A stretch of 64,000 bases of DNA from Eukaryota sp. TZLM1-RC (lineage: Eukaryota; Metamonada: BaSk clade): the NCBI GenBank assembly GCA_040285825.1, contig JAUPSS010000002.1, positions 3,348,001-3,412,000 on the forward strand, in the 5' to 3' direction. The notes under the pieces are model-generated. The model saw only the letters and a program-made list of their open reading frames with translations, was not told the DNA's origin and did no database searches. This document shows, piece by piece, positions 10,400 through 19,845 of the stretch (its first letter is position 1; each line of letters opens with the position of its first letter). The translations under genes and the position numbers were made by a program.

Positions 10400-11712
10400 G
10401 ACTGTGTTTTAGTTCCAATTTTAATCATATATTTCGATCTACAAATCCTCTCGTCACTAGACCTTTGGCTCAAAAGTTTAATGAGTTACGTGCAAAAGTT
10501 CTGTCTCAATTACTGGGATGTAAAATGTTTCAAATTCCAGATCATGCTTACCTTAGTCCACATTATGGTGGTTTAGGGTGGACGAAGGCTTCTATTCTTA
10601 CCTCGTGTGCTTTTGTTGGTGGATGCAGAAATGCAATCTTTGAGTTTTCCGAAAGATTTGCAGATTGGGAAGATTTATTGATGACAACGCAAAGTTCCAT
10701 TGTTTTTGCATTAAATGAAGAAATTTCAAGAATTGATGTAGAAAAATGGGGTCGATGTTTTCCCCAATCATTCAATGGCAATATTCCAGAAAAAAATGTT
10801 TTAAATTTGAAGTACACTCTTCGAACATTACAGAAAAGATTGACTGGAATGTATGAAAAAGATCTTTATAATAATATTTGCAGCTCGGCTGTTTTAAATC
10901 AAGATCTTCACTCATTGTTATTGGAAAAGGGTGTTTGTGAAAACAAGGCGTCAGATTCTTCACTTTTTGTAACCATTGTACCACGAAGATTTGGATTGTG
11001 TGCCACTAATGAAGCATTTGTAACAAAAATGAGATTATATTTGAACATCCCCATTAACCAATTATTATCAAAAGAAAAATGTATTTGTTCGAATTCACCT
11101 CAACTCACTTTGCGCCATGCTCTAAATTGCTCTAAATTGATAACTTATCGTTCTTCATTACATGATGCTGTTAGAGACACTGTTTTCAATATGGCACAAA
11201 CTGCAAGGATATCGTGTATCAAAGAGCCCCTGCTGAAGGAAACACTTTCTCTGAATAATTTTGGTTCTGATGATAGAGGTGATGTATACTGTGATTGGAT
11301 TGATAATTCTGAAGCTATTGTTGACTTTGTCTCATGTAATGTTGCAAACGATACTTTGGTTCACAGAAGAAAACTTAATCCTGTGGCTGCTCTGGATTTT
11401 AAAGCAAAAGAAAAACATAGAAAATATGATAAAGAAATTGAAGATGCAAATGTCGATAGAAATACACAGCTGGTTTTTATTGCTTTCCCATTTTCGATAA
11501 ATGGAAGATTATCAGTTGAAGCAGAAACTTTTTTGGATGACTTCCAAAAAATGGTGAAAGAAAAAACAATGAAAAGATTTGATATTTTTTTATGGCGTTC
11601 ACGGATTCAATTTGCCATTATTAATAGATTACCGCGGTTTTTCAATCGAATTAGAGAAGCTTTAGCTAGACAGCAAGCAAATCAAGATTTTGTAGAGGAA
11701 ATCTTGGTTTAA
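10378..11712 (+). CDS. Family D C-terminal protein: thumb, CCHC finger and restriction-like endonuclease
   Basis: Open for 445 codons from the slippery site. The first ATG-like entry is further in, near the FNELRAKVL stretch. A linker domain with GGLGWTKAS comes first. The zinc finger CICSNS...LRHALNC follows (residues about 225-245). The RLE domain then has DRGDVYCDW, AIVDFVSC and K.KHRKYDK, matching the R-x-D...D...K-x-x-K-Y signature of R2/CRE-type elements, which nick the target to prime reverse transcription. The frame ends at TAA 11712 with a Gln-rich helix. No disruption is visible in this part. Confidence 0.85.
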   Translation, partial: HIKFTIIRLCFSSNFNHIFRSTNPLVTRPLAQKFNELRAKVLSQLLGCKMFQIPDHAYLSPHYGGLGWTKASILTSCAFVGGCRNAIFEFSERFADWEDLLMTTQSSIVFALNEEISRIDVEKWGRCFPQSFNGNIPEKNVLNLKYTLRTLQKRLTGMYEKDLYNNICSSAVLNQDLHSLLLEKGVCENKASDSSLFVTIVPRRFGLCATNEAFVTKMRLYLNIPINQLLSKEKCICSNSPQLTLRHALNCSKLITYRSSLHDAVRDTVFNMAQTARISCIKEPLLKETLSLNNFGSDDRGDVYCDWIDNSEAIVDFVSCNVANDTLVHRRKLNPVAALDFKAKEKHRKYDKEIEDANVDRNTQLVFIAFPFSINGRLSVEAETFLDDFQKMVKEKTMKRFDIFLWRSRIQFAIINRLPRFFNRIREALARQQANQDFVEEILV

Positions 11713-11789
11713 TGATAGTCATCCCATTAGTTATGATTTAATTTAATCAAGTGTGCAAATTCAATAAATTGATTCTCACATGCACTTTC

Positions 11790-11876
11790 TTCAATAATAA
11801 AGAGCGAAGATCCATCGTGATGTAATGGTTGTAAAATACATTGTAAATTTACAATTGTTTTGGAAAATATGCAATG
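11790..11876 (+). other. Short spacer between D2 and A2
   Basis: Nothing recognisable. It is AT-rich host-like sequence between two separate insertions. Confidence 0.3.
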
Positions 11877-11889
11877 ATCGATTTTTTTT
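11877..11889 (+). repeat. Target-site duplication of A2 (partner at 12516-12528)
   Basis: ATCGATTTTTTTT is present on both sides of A2. The T run would pair with the A-rich 3' tail in target-primed synthesis. Confidence 0.7.
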
Positions 11890-12515
11890 AAACTAAAACT
11901 TTTTATTCAACAACAAATATGAAATACACAATTAAAACTCCACATCCTCAAAACCTGCCTCCCCTACATCAAAACAATTAATCGCTAAAGATTCAGAAAA
12001 TTTCCCAAAAGAAGATAGTGAATCAGAAATTAGTGTTACCATTCCCTTAAAAATAGAAAATACAATCCTGTTTTGCCAGTAAACACGATTGAAAATTCTT
12101 CCAGTTCTTTCCTTTACAACTACAACAAAATCCTCAAGGAAAGCCATAGCAGCCTTACCTAGAGATCCAAGCAAAGAAAAAACAAATGGACATAAATTAT
12201 ATTGGGCATGAGAATTTTCATTAACCGAGGAAATGGGTTTCGCATATTTAGCAATTTTATATTTTTCGCCTGCAAGAAGAGGATTATTTACATCCGAGTT
12301 AATGAAATGTTCGTTAGAGGAATTACAAGGGTCAATAGACATGGCGTCCAAAATAGTAAAACTACCATTTAAACCAGGAACAACTAGATCACCTCTAGTC
12401 AGACCCATAGAAGCTCTGTTGTAACGCATACTATCAATATTGGGATCATCAAGAATTAATTTTGATAACAGCGGTTCTAAAAAGGAATCTACACGATATG
12501 ATTTACACATTGATC
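11890..12515 (-). mobile_element. Family A copy A2, 5'-truncated RLE domain with target duplication
   Basis: Minus strand, starting exactly at the internal ATG of MCKSYRVDSFLEP and running to the natural C-terminus and 3' end. The 192-codon frame (11932-12510) is intact and holds the RLE motifs RGDLVVPG, ILDAMSIDPC and KIAKYAKP, but it lacks the CCHC finger. The 13-bp word ATCGATTTTTTTT flanks it at 11877-11889 and 12516-12528. It sits about 220 bp upstream of the condensin-like gene. Confidence 0.85.
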
Positions 12516-12734
12516 ATCGATTTTTTTTGAAAATAAATTTAATTTATTCTAGGTGATTTTTGTGTTTCAATTATTCGGTTCTATTTCTATGCAAAATCGA
12601 TGAACTATAGGTTTGGAAAACTCAAACATGAGGTTGCTGTATACACCGTCAAAAGTACTGAGAACTGAGAATTGATGCTTCACTAGCCAATCTGTTGCCT
12701 TATCAAATTACATTTTTTATCCCAATCTCAACTG

Positions 12735-15700
12735 ATGTTCGATCTGCCCAACTCTGCTACTGATCTGCACAGGCAGTATGGTGGTTTCTCATTAAAAGAC
12801 ATGTCACAACATGTGTCGTCTCTCACTGCTGATGACCAGTCTCTTCTCTGTTCCAATGTCATGTCTGTTTTATCATCTCATCCTCCTGGTCTTCAACATC
12901 ACCCTACACTCGGGCATCTTCTGAACGTTTCTCTTTCTCTTTCTTATGCTCTTCTACACACTGGATGCAGATCCCCCACCCTTGAGTCCCTCGTTGACTT
13001 ATCTTTTTCTTCTTTGCCCAACACCGAACATTGGGAAGAACACCTTGTTATTAAGGTAGCAAAGATGTTCTTAAAGTCATCTTTTCCCAAGAAATATCTC
13101 GTCACTGGCCCTTTTTTCTTTATTCTTGGGCTTAATACTGTTAAGGAGGTCACTGAACTGTCCCAATCAGGAAACGCTGCTTCAATCAATAATAGAGAGT
13201 TACGATCCGGTCAAAAAGGGAAGGTTTCCCTAATCAAAATGAATGATTTGCCTTCTTTATCGTTGTTATTTAAGCACCGAGAACACTTGAATTCAATTGA
13301 TTTCTCCACGGTTTCTAGTCCTTTTGTGCGGAGTTTTGAGCAAATGACCTCTTTATTATTCAATCAATCACTTAATCAATCAATATCTGATGACGTCATT
13401 TCGAAGGTTGCCAAAATTCTTACTCAATCTGAACAGTTATTAACCGCTTGTTGGGGATCAATTGTTGATAATTTTGCAAAGACTAGGCAAATAACTACGA
13501 AAATTGTTAAATTTTTGTTGACTTGTTTCGATCTTGTATCTAAGTCGAGGGATGAGATCGCCAAAAGATCATTTATTGACACTTTAATGTGTAAATTCTC
13601 AAATATTCTGTCTGCAGGATTAATGTCTAATTCAAAATTAGCATTTTCTTGCACTGTGCTCTTTCTATCAAAAATTCAATCAAATCGGTCAACCAATTTC
13701 AAACAATATGATCCATTGGTGGCAAATTATTTTGGACCTCTTTTATTTAGATATTCTAACTGCACTAATTCTATTGTCAGAAGTCGAGTTGTGACCTATC
13801 TGTCATGTTTATTCCCAATTTATGACCGTAATGACGAGACAATGAATCAAGATGACGTCATCAATCAAATCAATAGAAATATTGAGCTAATATCTTCCTC
13901 ATTAGTAGACACTTGTCCAATTGTAAGAATGGCAGGAATATCATCATCAGCTCACATTATGAGCTCCTTTTTTGACCTTATTTCAAGACAAGTCATGACC
14001 GATTGGATAGCCACAATTTCAAATATGACAAGAGATAAAAGTTCTCCAAAAATTCGAATTGCAAGTTTAAAGGCAATTGATCTCTTATTCAGCTCTGAAC
14101 CTTTTCTTGGCAGTCTTTGTTATTCAACGTTTGGTGACGTGGAAATGGCCATTTTTGACCCTTCTCACAATGTTAGATCTATTGCTTTAAAAGTTTACGA
14201 AAAACACCTTGGATTAAGGCTTAAAGGGAGTAATAGTGCTTCTGTACAATCAAAGCCAGAAATTGCGAGAAGTCTTCGTTGGTCAATTCGTCAAACAATT
14301 TCTGACCCTGTGACGTGCAAATTGAGCTGTTCTTTGCTTACCATTATTTTGTGTAAGACCTTATCAAAGAAAAAGATATTCAAAAAATTAATTGATTTTA
14401 TTATTAATGATAAGAGAGCAGCGCCTGTATTTCTTCATTACATGCCCAATTTTTTAGGCAACAGCTCAAAATCAGATCAAGGTCAATCGGAATTGATGGA
14501 AATCATTTTGGCTCAAGTATTTTCGAGTTTCCCAAAGTGTGAGATTAATTCTGAGTTATTATGGGATTTATTATTAATGTTGTATTCAATTGTTTCAAAT
14601 TCAAGGCTCAGAAAGGAGCAATCAATCATTTTATCTGGACTGTTTGAAACTTGTATCGAAAATTTTCTTTCAATTTTAAATAGTTTTGCTGAAGATTGTC
14701 CCAAAATTTTACCCCTACCATCTGATAAGTTATTTGACACGTCCAAAATTTCTGTTTTTGACCTGTCGCTTAATATTGTGAGACTTTTGTTGACTTGTTT
14801 GAATATCCAAGACCGCAATTCTGCTCTCGAATTCATTCTTCCTAAGTTGCAAAGTAATCTGACCAGAATTTATCTATGTCTGTCTGTTTTTGATGGCTCT
14901 TTTGAAGTTCAAGGTGGTCGTCATCAATCAATCAATCAATCAAATAATGATATAGAGCTCACTACAATTCAAGTTGGTTTGACGGAATTGGTTAAAATAA
15001 TGGAAAATTCTGGTGAATTAGAAAACACAATCGCCATTGAACTTGTCATTTCCTTGTCAACTGCACCAAATTTTGGGGTGATCTCTACTCTCCCAATATT
15101 TAAGAAAATTCTTGATTCAATTAGGATTAAAGCTGATTTGGAGCTTGAGTACCTCTGTGAAAGCTGTGGTTCCAGGCAAACAATTGATATTGAAAAGGCA
15201 AACACCATTGCAAAGTATATGAAAATTTTAATTACAACAATGTCTATTTCTATTAATCAACGTGACCTTTTGATTGATGATTGGGTCGATTTTGGTCAAT
15301 CATCTCTATTAAACGTGGTTCTTGATTGGGTTGATTTTGTAAAGAGCCATCAAAATGTCGAACACGATCCCAACTCGTCAGTGAGCTCTATTGACACGTC
15401 ACTTTTGTTAGTTGTTCCAGCTTTTGTCATTTCTTTTGTCAAAGGGACAGAAGCTCTCACAAGAACCGGAATCAAAGGGGGTCAATTAATCAATTTGATT
15501 GGTCTTGTCGATTCTTTGGTAGGTCACGTAATTGATACGTCACCAGCTTCTGCTCAATCATTTAGACTAGTTTTGATTGATTTTTTGAATGATTTGTTGT
15601 TAATTATTAAAGATGAGGTTTGGACAAACAAAAGTGATCCCAATTTGTCTACTTTTGACCTTGTAATTCCAAATATTGGTCTTTTACAACAGCTTTATCA

Positions 15701-16280
15701 ATTGCTTTTCCAATCTTGTGTACCGGTAACAATGATTTCACAACCATGTCCCAAATTTTTAACAAATTTTAAAAATTTCATTTATAATTCTACTACATAT
15801 CTTCAATCAATTGTCAACTCTTGTGATACAGCACGAAAGGATCAAGAAATTCTTTGTTCCAAAATTTTGAACTTTACAAATGGTTTGATTTCGCCAATAT
15901 GCATGTCACTCTCAAAGTTACCTTTACCATTAACTTTGTTGCCAAAAAGTCCATCTCAGTTGTTCAGCACCACAGATTCAAGCTCCTACAAGGGACTTTG
16001 CTTTGTTTGTTCAGCAGCTCTAACTGGAATCATAGCTTGTCCTTTGTTGATTAGGGCATTACCTGGAATTGTCTTGGAAAAGGCCAGAAAAGCACGTTTA
16101 CTAGCTCAAGGGTCAATCATTTTGATTGTAAGTTTGATTGAACATTTCAGTTCTGCAAATATTGATTATAAATCTGCTTTAAGCGAGTTGGTTAAAATTT
16201 ATGATTCCAGTCTTAGCCAAATGGATGATGGGTTTGAAATTCAAAGTGATTTTGTTAATGAAGTTCGTTTATTGTTATGA
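12735..16280 (+). CDS. NCAPG2: Probable condensin-II subunit G2 (HEAT-repeat protein, 1181 aa)
   Basis: A long alpha-helical, HEAT-like protein with no signal peptide or membrane segment. Residues about 340-560 recall NCAPG2: paired helices with DTCPIVRMAGI, then a second repeat with SPKIRIASLKAIDLL and a third with DPSHNVRSIALKVYEKHL. A stretch then holds an RRLV-like segment and the RAAPVFLHYM motif that parallels the AARRFYQYA region of animal NCAPG2. The length fits the family (about 1140 aa). Condensin-II G2 would bind the kleisin and DNA in chromosome compaction. The identification rests on remembered family features, and another HEAT protein is possible. The ATG at 12735 is the first in frame. 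A tetranucleotide run (ATCA) near 14925 encodes an Asn/Gln/Ser tract. The coding sequence has no introns and ends in TGA. Confidence 0.6.
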   Translation: MFDLPNSATDLHRQYGGFSLKDMSQHVSSLTADDQSLLCSNVMSVLSSHPPGLQHHPTLGHLLNVSLSLSYALLHTGCRSPTLESLVDLSFSSLPNTEHWEEHLVIKVAKMFLKSSFPKKYLVTGPFFFILGLNTVKEVTELSQSGNAASINNRELRSGQKGKVSLIKMNDLPSLSLLFKHREHLNSIDFSTVSSPFVRSFEQMTSLLFNQSLNQSISDDVISKVAKILTQSEQLLTACWGSIVDNFAKTRQITTKIVKFLLTCFDLVSKSRDEIAKRSFIDTLMCKFSNILSAGLMSNSKLAFSCTVLFLSKIQSNRSTNFKQYDPLVANYFGPLLFRYSNCTNSIVRSRVVTYLSCLFPIYDRNDETMNQDDVINQINRNIELISSSLVDTCPIVRMAGISSSAHIMSSFFDLISRQVMTDWIATISNMTRDKSSPKIRIASLKAIDLLFSSEPFLGSLCYSTFGDVEMAIFDPSHNVRSIALKVYEKHLGLRLKGSNSASVQSKPEIARSLRWSIRQTISDPVTCKLSCSLLTIILCKTLSKKKIFKKLIDFIINDKRAAPVFLHYMPNFLGNSSKSDQGQSELMEIILAQVFSSFPKCEINSELLWDLLLMLYSIVSNSRLRKEQSIILSGLFETCIENFLSILNSFAEDCPKILPLPSDKLFDTSKISVFDLSLNIVRLLLTCLNIQDRNSALEFILPKLQSNLTRIYLCLSVFDGSFEVQGGRHQSINQSNNDIELTTIQVGLTELVKIMENSGELENTIAIELVISLSTAPNFGVISTLPIFKKILDSIRIKADLELEYLCESCGSRQTIDIEKANTIAKYMKILITTMSISINQRDLLIDDWVDFGQSSLLNVVLDWVDFVKSHQNVEHDPNSSVSSIDTSLLLVVPAFVISFVKGTEALTRTGIKGGQLINLIGLVDSLVGHVIDTSPASAQSFRLVLIDFLNDLLLIIKDEVWTNKSDPNLSTFDLVIPNIGLLQQLYQLLFQSCVPVTMISQPCPKFLTNFKNFIYNSTTYLQSIVNSCDTARKDQEILCSKILNFTNGLISPICMSLSKLPLPLTLLPKSPSQLFSTTDSSSYKGLCFVCSAALTGIIACPLLIRALPGIVLEKARKARLLAQGSIILIVSLIEHFSSANIDYKSALSELVKIYDSSLSQMDDGFEIQSDFVNEVRLLL

Positions 16281-16317
16281 TTTTATTCAGTATTTTTAAT
16301 TTTGCTGTATTTTATTT

Positions 16318-16323
16318 AATAAA
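16318..16323 (+). terminator. Polyadenylation signal of the condensin-like gene
   Basis: AATAAA 38 bases after the stop codon, followed by a T-rich stretch. Confidence 0.5.
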
Positions 16324-16510
16324 TCATTTTTCTATTAAATCTTTTTGTTTTTTTCTAGAATTTGCAGAATATTTTTCGTTATAGTGGGTATAGTATGTTG
16401 TATTTGTAACAAGTAATTTGTTAGAGTGTTGACAATAAATAAATGATGAGTTAGTTGAAATTTTGTAACCCTTAAATAGCAATCCATTTTCTTATTGCCC
16501 TATCACTAGC

Positions 16511-16830
16511 ACTGTCCAAGTTTGGTTGTGTTCGGTTCAGAATTAATTTGGAACTTCAACTAAACAGAACTAAACCAGTTCAGAACCAGTGCAATAAAAA
16601 AATAAGTAATAATTTGATATTTACCAAACAATATAAATTATTTCTCCAGTCCTATTATTTATAATACTGCTTCGAAAACCTCATTATGCAAAGGGGTTCT
16701 GTATGACGTAGCCACGCTGCCAACTGAGCTGAAAAATCGTTCACAGGTTACAAAAGTGGCTTGAACAGAAAGATCCTTTGTAGGAGATAATAAAATTGGA
16801 CATTTGTGTGCATAATCAAATCATAAACCT
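16511..16830 (-). pseudogene. hAT-family transposase relic, C-terminal dimerisation domain
   Basis: On the minus strand a frame reads KCPILLSPTKDLSVQATFV then CERFFSSVGSVATSYR and TPLHNEVFEAVL before TAA. This matches the hAT dimerisation region (CP.LS..A+..L....S...ER.FS..G.....R..L....E). Upstream the frame has stops within about 30 codons and no catalytic part remains. Just beyond, at 16511, CACTGTCCAAGTTTGGTTG with nearby GTTCGGTTC words looks like a hAT terminal inverted repeat. I could not find the other end. It lies between the condensin-like gene and IFT57, which converge here. Confidence 0.7.
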
Positions 16831-17182
16831 TAATCTCTTATATCTTCTCTCGACACCGTTGGCTTTGTGATCATATGTTTGAGAAGTTCTCTCTTAAGGG
16901 GCTAATGAAAAGCTTCTGTTTGTTCTTCATTCAAGAAGAGATTCCTGATTGAAAGAGAATTAATTACTTCAATGACTCTATCAACAACTTTGATGTGTTA
17001 AGGTGAGCTTAAAGAACTAAAAAAAGTATTCAGTGGTTAAATCGCAATTCTCTATTATTGTAACAGTTTAGGATTCTGTAAATATTGTCTTAAATAGATA
17101 ATTTAGAATTTCCAACCGAAATTCTACCAACCAAACAAACGATAATAAGATAGATAATATTAAATAATTTATTATACAAAAC
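16831..17182. other. Intergenic stretch between hAT relic and IFT57
   Basis: AT-rich with many short frames. It may hold more eroded hAT sequence but I see no motif. On the minus strand AATAAA lies just after the IFT57 stop, within 17160-17175, and probably serves as its poly(A) signal. Confidence 0.35.
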
Positions 17183-18265
17183 TTACCTGGTGTTACTTTT
17201 TTCCAAATGCCGTTCCCTTAACCTCAACAAAGTTTGCTCTGTGACAGCTAGCCTTAATGTTAGATTCTTAGTGTTTTCAACCAAAGATTGCTTATCTTTT
17301 CTCAACTCAACCAAAGGTTCAGTATTTGAAATTTCTGCCCCCCTCCTGTCAGTTGCCTCCTTGATCTCTTCTAACTGTCGTCCAACACTTGTCATTACCC
17401 CCAATTTTTCACTCTTAATCTTTGTTTTTTCTGCCAATTCAAATTGAATTGATTCCAATTCCTTCTTTGCAGCAGAATACTCTTCAACCAAATGCTGCAT
17501 TTGATCATGAACAAAAGCTTCTCTGCTAGTAATTTTCTCTAGTATTTGCTGAGTTTGTTGACCATAAGAAAACAAATAAGGAAGCATTGAATCTCTAATA
17601 CTCAAGCACTTAGTCACAATTCCTGCTAGAACAGAAATTCTAGCATTAAAATCAACATTGTCGTTCAACCCGGATAACTGAAGTCTGGGCAAGACCCTTT
17701 CCACTTCAGCCTTCCACTCTGAAATGGCCTTGATATCACTACCAATGATGTCATGACTAGTCAGGAGTCCTTCAGATTCAAGTTGAAAATCTGGGACTTC
17801 TTCAATGTTTTCAGAAATATCAGTATCAGGATCAGAGTCCACTTGCTCGTTATCATTAGGGTACTCTGGTCTTCCATAAGTAATATTAGACTTGCTAATG
17901 GCCAGCTCCACCACCTTGGTTAAAAGTAGACAAGGAGCATCACCAAATCCTTGACGAAGTTTGGCTGGGTCAATGTCCACATCAAGGCTGGCTTCACGGC
18001 AGTAAGATAGAAGATTCTGAGAAATTGTACCGGGGTCGTCAGACTGAAATGGTTGAGCAGCGTCGATACCACAAATACGAAATAACCAAACAGCAAGAGA
18101 AACAAAATAATAGTATTGTTCAGAACGATTGGGAGCTGGAACTAGGAAGTAGAATGGATTAAGTAAAGGAAATTCCTTGGGATAGCAAAAGCGTTCCTCA
18201 TAATCTAGAAGTAATAGTTTATCTACCAACGTTTCACAAAGAACATCAGCTGGAATGTCAGTCAT
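17183..18265 (-). CDS. IFT57: Intraflagellar transport protein 57 (IFT-B complex)
   Basis: The protein is 360 aa, opening MTDIPADVLCETLVDKL. The N-terminal half matches the IFT57/Hippi calponin-like domain: LLDYEERFC, PNRSEQYYYFVSLAVWLFRICG (about residues 48-70), DDP and KLRQGFGDAPC. An acidic linker follows (about 145-175). The C-terminal half (about 225-350) is a coiled coil with ELESIQFELAEKTK and LRKDKQSLVENTKNLTL. IFT57 is a peripheral IFT-B subunit that pairs with IFT20 and is needed to build cilia, so the organism is or was flagellated. It is slightly short compared with about 430 aa in animals, mainly at the extreme C-terminus and linkers. The final codons run into AG|GTAAGT, so a small last exon cannot be excluded. 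Confidence 0.92.
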   Translation of the reverse strand: MTDIPADVLCETLVDKLLLLDYEERFCYPKEFPLLNPFYFLVPAPNRSEQYYYFVSLAVWLFRICGIDAAQPFQSDDPGTISQNLLSYCREASLDVDIDPAKLRQGFGDAPCLLLTKVVELAISKSNITYGRPEYPNDNEQVDSDPDTDISENIEEVPDFQLESEGLLTSHDIIGSDIKAISEWKAEVERVLPRLQLSGLNDNVDFNARISVLAGIVTKCLSIRDSMLPYLFSYGQQTQQILEKITSREAFVHDQMQHLVEEYSAAKKELESIQFELAEKTKIKSEKLGVMTSVGRQLEEIKEATDRRGAEISNTEPLVELRKDKQSLVENTKNLTLRLAVTEQTLLRLRERHLEKSNTR

Positions 18266-18280
18266 TGTTACAGATGATGT

Positions 18281-18900
18281 CTAAAAGTGTCCTTTTACAC
18301 TGATGTAGAGGGACTGAGTTTTGGAAGTGGAAGATTTTCTCCTTGCTACCATTCTCTTTGGACATTCATCAACGTTGGCTCTCTTTAGGTATACCGGTCT
18401 ATCTCCACCTTTAAGATGTACTTCCATCACTGCCAGCATATTGAGCGAAGCTTTTCGATCTCTATTCTACAAACTTTCGCATGATTTACACATGGTAAGC
18501 CCGTGACGAATAGAAATCTCTTGCCTCTTTTATGGCCTAGGATTTCTGCACCATTGGAATGTTTCAACTGTTTTCTCCGCTTTCTTACAGTTGAAACAAC
18601 AACAACTGGTTCGAAACTCATCAATCAAAAAGACCTCATAACCAGCCTTTTTAAATAAAATTCTCAAACCTTTTCCTTTGGTAGGTTCTTTGAATTTCAT
18701 GTGTTTTCGTTGTTCCCAGTCTCCGATTCCAATAACTACTTGACCGGATCACCAATTACTGATATGAATCTCTGGATCATCTTCGCCTCAGATCTTGTCC
18801 GATTAATCTCAGCCCATCATCTTAGTTTCCTAAATATTGTTTGATGATAGATTTCGCCAACAATACTATTCACATAATTCTTTTGTTTAATATATGCCAT
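18281..18900 (-). pseudogene. Fanzor-type (eukaryotic TnpB-like) RNA-guided nuclease relic, C-terminal half
   Basis: Two minus-strand frames join into the C-terminal half of a Fanzor. The first (18900 to about 18737) holds FRKLR, a TGA at 18817-18819, WAEINRTRSEAKMIQRF and GDP. The second (about 18736 to the TAG at 18281) holds VVIGIGDWEQRKHMKF, EPTKGKGLR, FKKAGYEVFLIDEFRTS (RuvC-II Glu), a split zinc finger CCFNC...CKSC, RHGL, and NRDRKASLN (RuvC-III Asp). A TAA after RNPRP and a TAG where WNRD is expected break it. The RuvC-I part and N-terminus are not seen. In this family these motifs make a DNA nuclease guided by an RNA from the element end. Its end lies only 15 bp before the IFT57 start, so it occupies the IFT57 promoter region. 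Confidence 0.8.
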
Positions 18901-18907
18901 AAATCTG

Positions 18908-19102
18908 TCAAACCTGCAGCTTTTGGAATTGAATTGGGATAAAGTTGCTTCCCTTTCTGCTACAGTTCGTTTTTTGTTCAGTGTTACTCAAATCAATTTT
19001 GTGGGGAGTATTGATTTCTTGAGGCACTTTTCCTCTTAATAAACTAATTGTTCTTTCAGTCATTTGAAAAGTTCTTGCACACCGACCTATAACACCAATC
19101 AA
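18908..19102 (-). other. Open stretch with a helix-turn-helix-like motif, possibly transposase
   Basis: About 64 codons without an ATG, reading GRCARTFQMTERTISLLRGK and INTPHK. The pattern (A..F..SERTI..L..GK...TP.K) resembles the N-terminal DNA-binding part of Tc1/IS630-like transposases. It abuts the Fanzor relic on the same strand, and Fanzors are often carried by such transposons, but the identification is weak. Confidence 0.3.
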
Positions 19103-19748
19103 AGGACAAATATGTAAGACTTGTACTTTTCAGAATAAAGGACAATTTTAATTACAGTGTTCGCTTATCTATAAAATGAGGAAAATGTGGACTTTTTTCT
19201 ATGGAATTTTAATTTAAAGATGAACAAGGTTAATGACCAAATTTTATTCACAAAATCCAGATGACACTTTCAACAGCATTGATACTGATAGAGCATCAAT
19301 AGTTCGTTTAAGCCCGAGTGTTTTCGATACAATTACTGTTTCTTCGATAGCGCTCAATTACATTACTTTAATTAAAGACTCTGCTATTAATCTTGAATAA
19401 TAATTTTTGTTGCTGTGGATACAAATAAATTCAACATCATGTAAAGATAATGGAAAGGCTGTTGAAAAACCTTTGTGTAAAGCAAGCGAATGGTCGTGAT
19501 ACTGAGATCTACATGCTTCATTGAAAATGTTACCGGAAATAAAATTTATATATAAAGAGGTGATAGAGAATAGTATACCTGGAGAGCTAAGGTTGATGAA
19601 GGTTTTATTTCTAGAGAGAAAGAAACAAATCTTGTCAAAAAGGACTCCTGTGAAATTCACTCAAGGCAATGTCAGAATTACTGAAATAGTTCGGCACCTA
19701 TTGATACGTTTGGTTAGCTCGACATCTCGGTTCGTTTCCTGTCGTTTC
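19103..19748. other. Unassigned intergenic region with one small ORF
   Basis: Contains an ATG-started 55-codon ORF at 19233-19400 (+), reading MTKFYSQNPDDTFNSIDTD onward. It is Ser/Ile-rich and I do not recognise it. The rest shows no motif. A small real gene or an eroded element fragment are both possible. Confidence 0.2.
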
Positions 19749-19830
19749 CCAAATGTGCCTCAAATTCAGAATGAATTACAAGTTATTTTGGAAAAAATCA
19801 AAATTGAACTTGATTCAATTTCTTCTTTAG
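19749..19830 (+). mobile_element. Family B fragment (RT thumb region)
   Basis: Encodes NVPQIQNELQVILEKIKIEL then DSISSL, nearly identical to the same stretch of family B copy B1 near 62540-62630. It lies directly before the 3' end of the minus-strand D4 mosaic. Confidence 0.8.
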
Positions 19831-19845
19831 AATATTTTTTGTATT

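Larger units (their letters stand above)
9460..11768 (+). mobile_element. Family D non-LTR retrotransposon D2, 5'-truncated
   Basis: Starts within the RT fingers region (ITIDHVKAAI) and ends with the family 3' sequence GTGCAAATTCAATAAA. The 5' truncation and the 21-bp target duplication are typical of non-LTR insertion. Two overlapping frames cover it: the RT frame to 10399 and the finger/RLE frame from about 10378. This is the best preserved family D coding sequence in the window. Confidence 0.9.

Noticed and set aside
15854-16054. Small ORFs inside the condensin-like gene and on its opposite strand
   Set aside because: They are short, lie within a long conserved coding frame, and show no domain.
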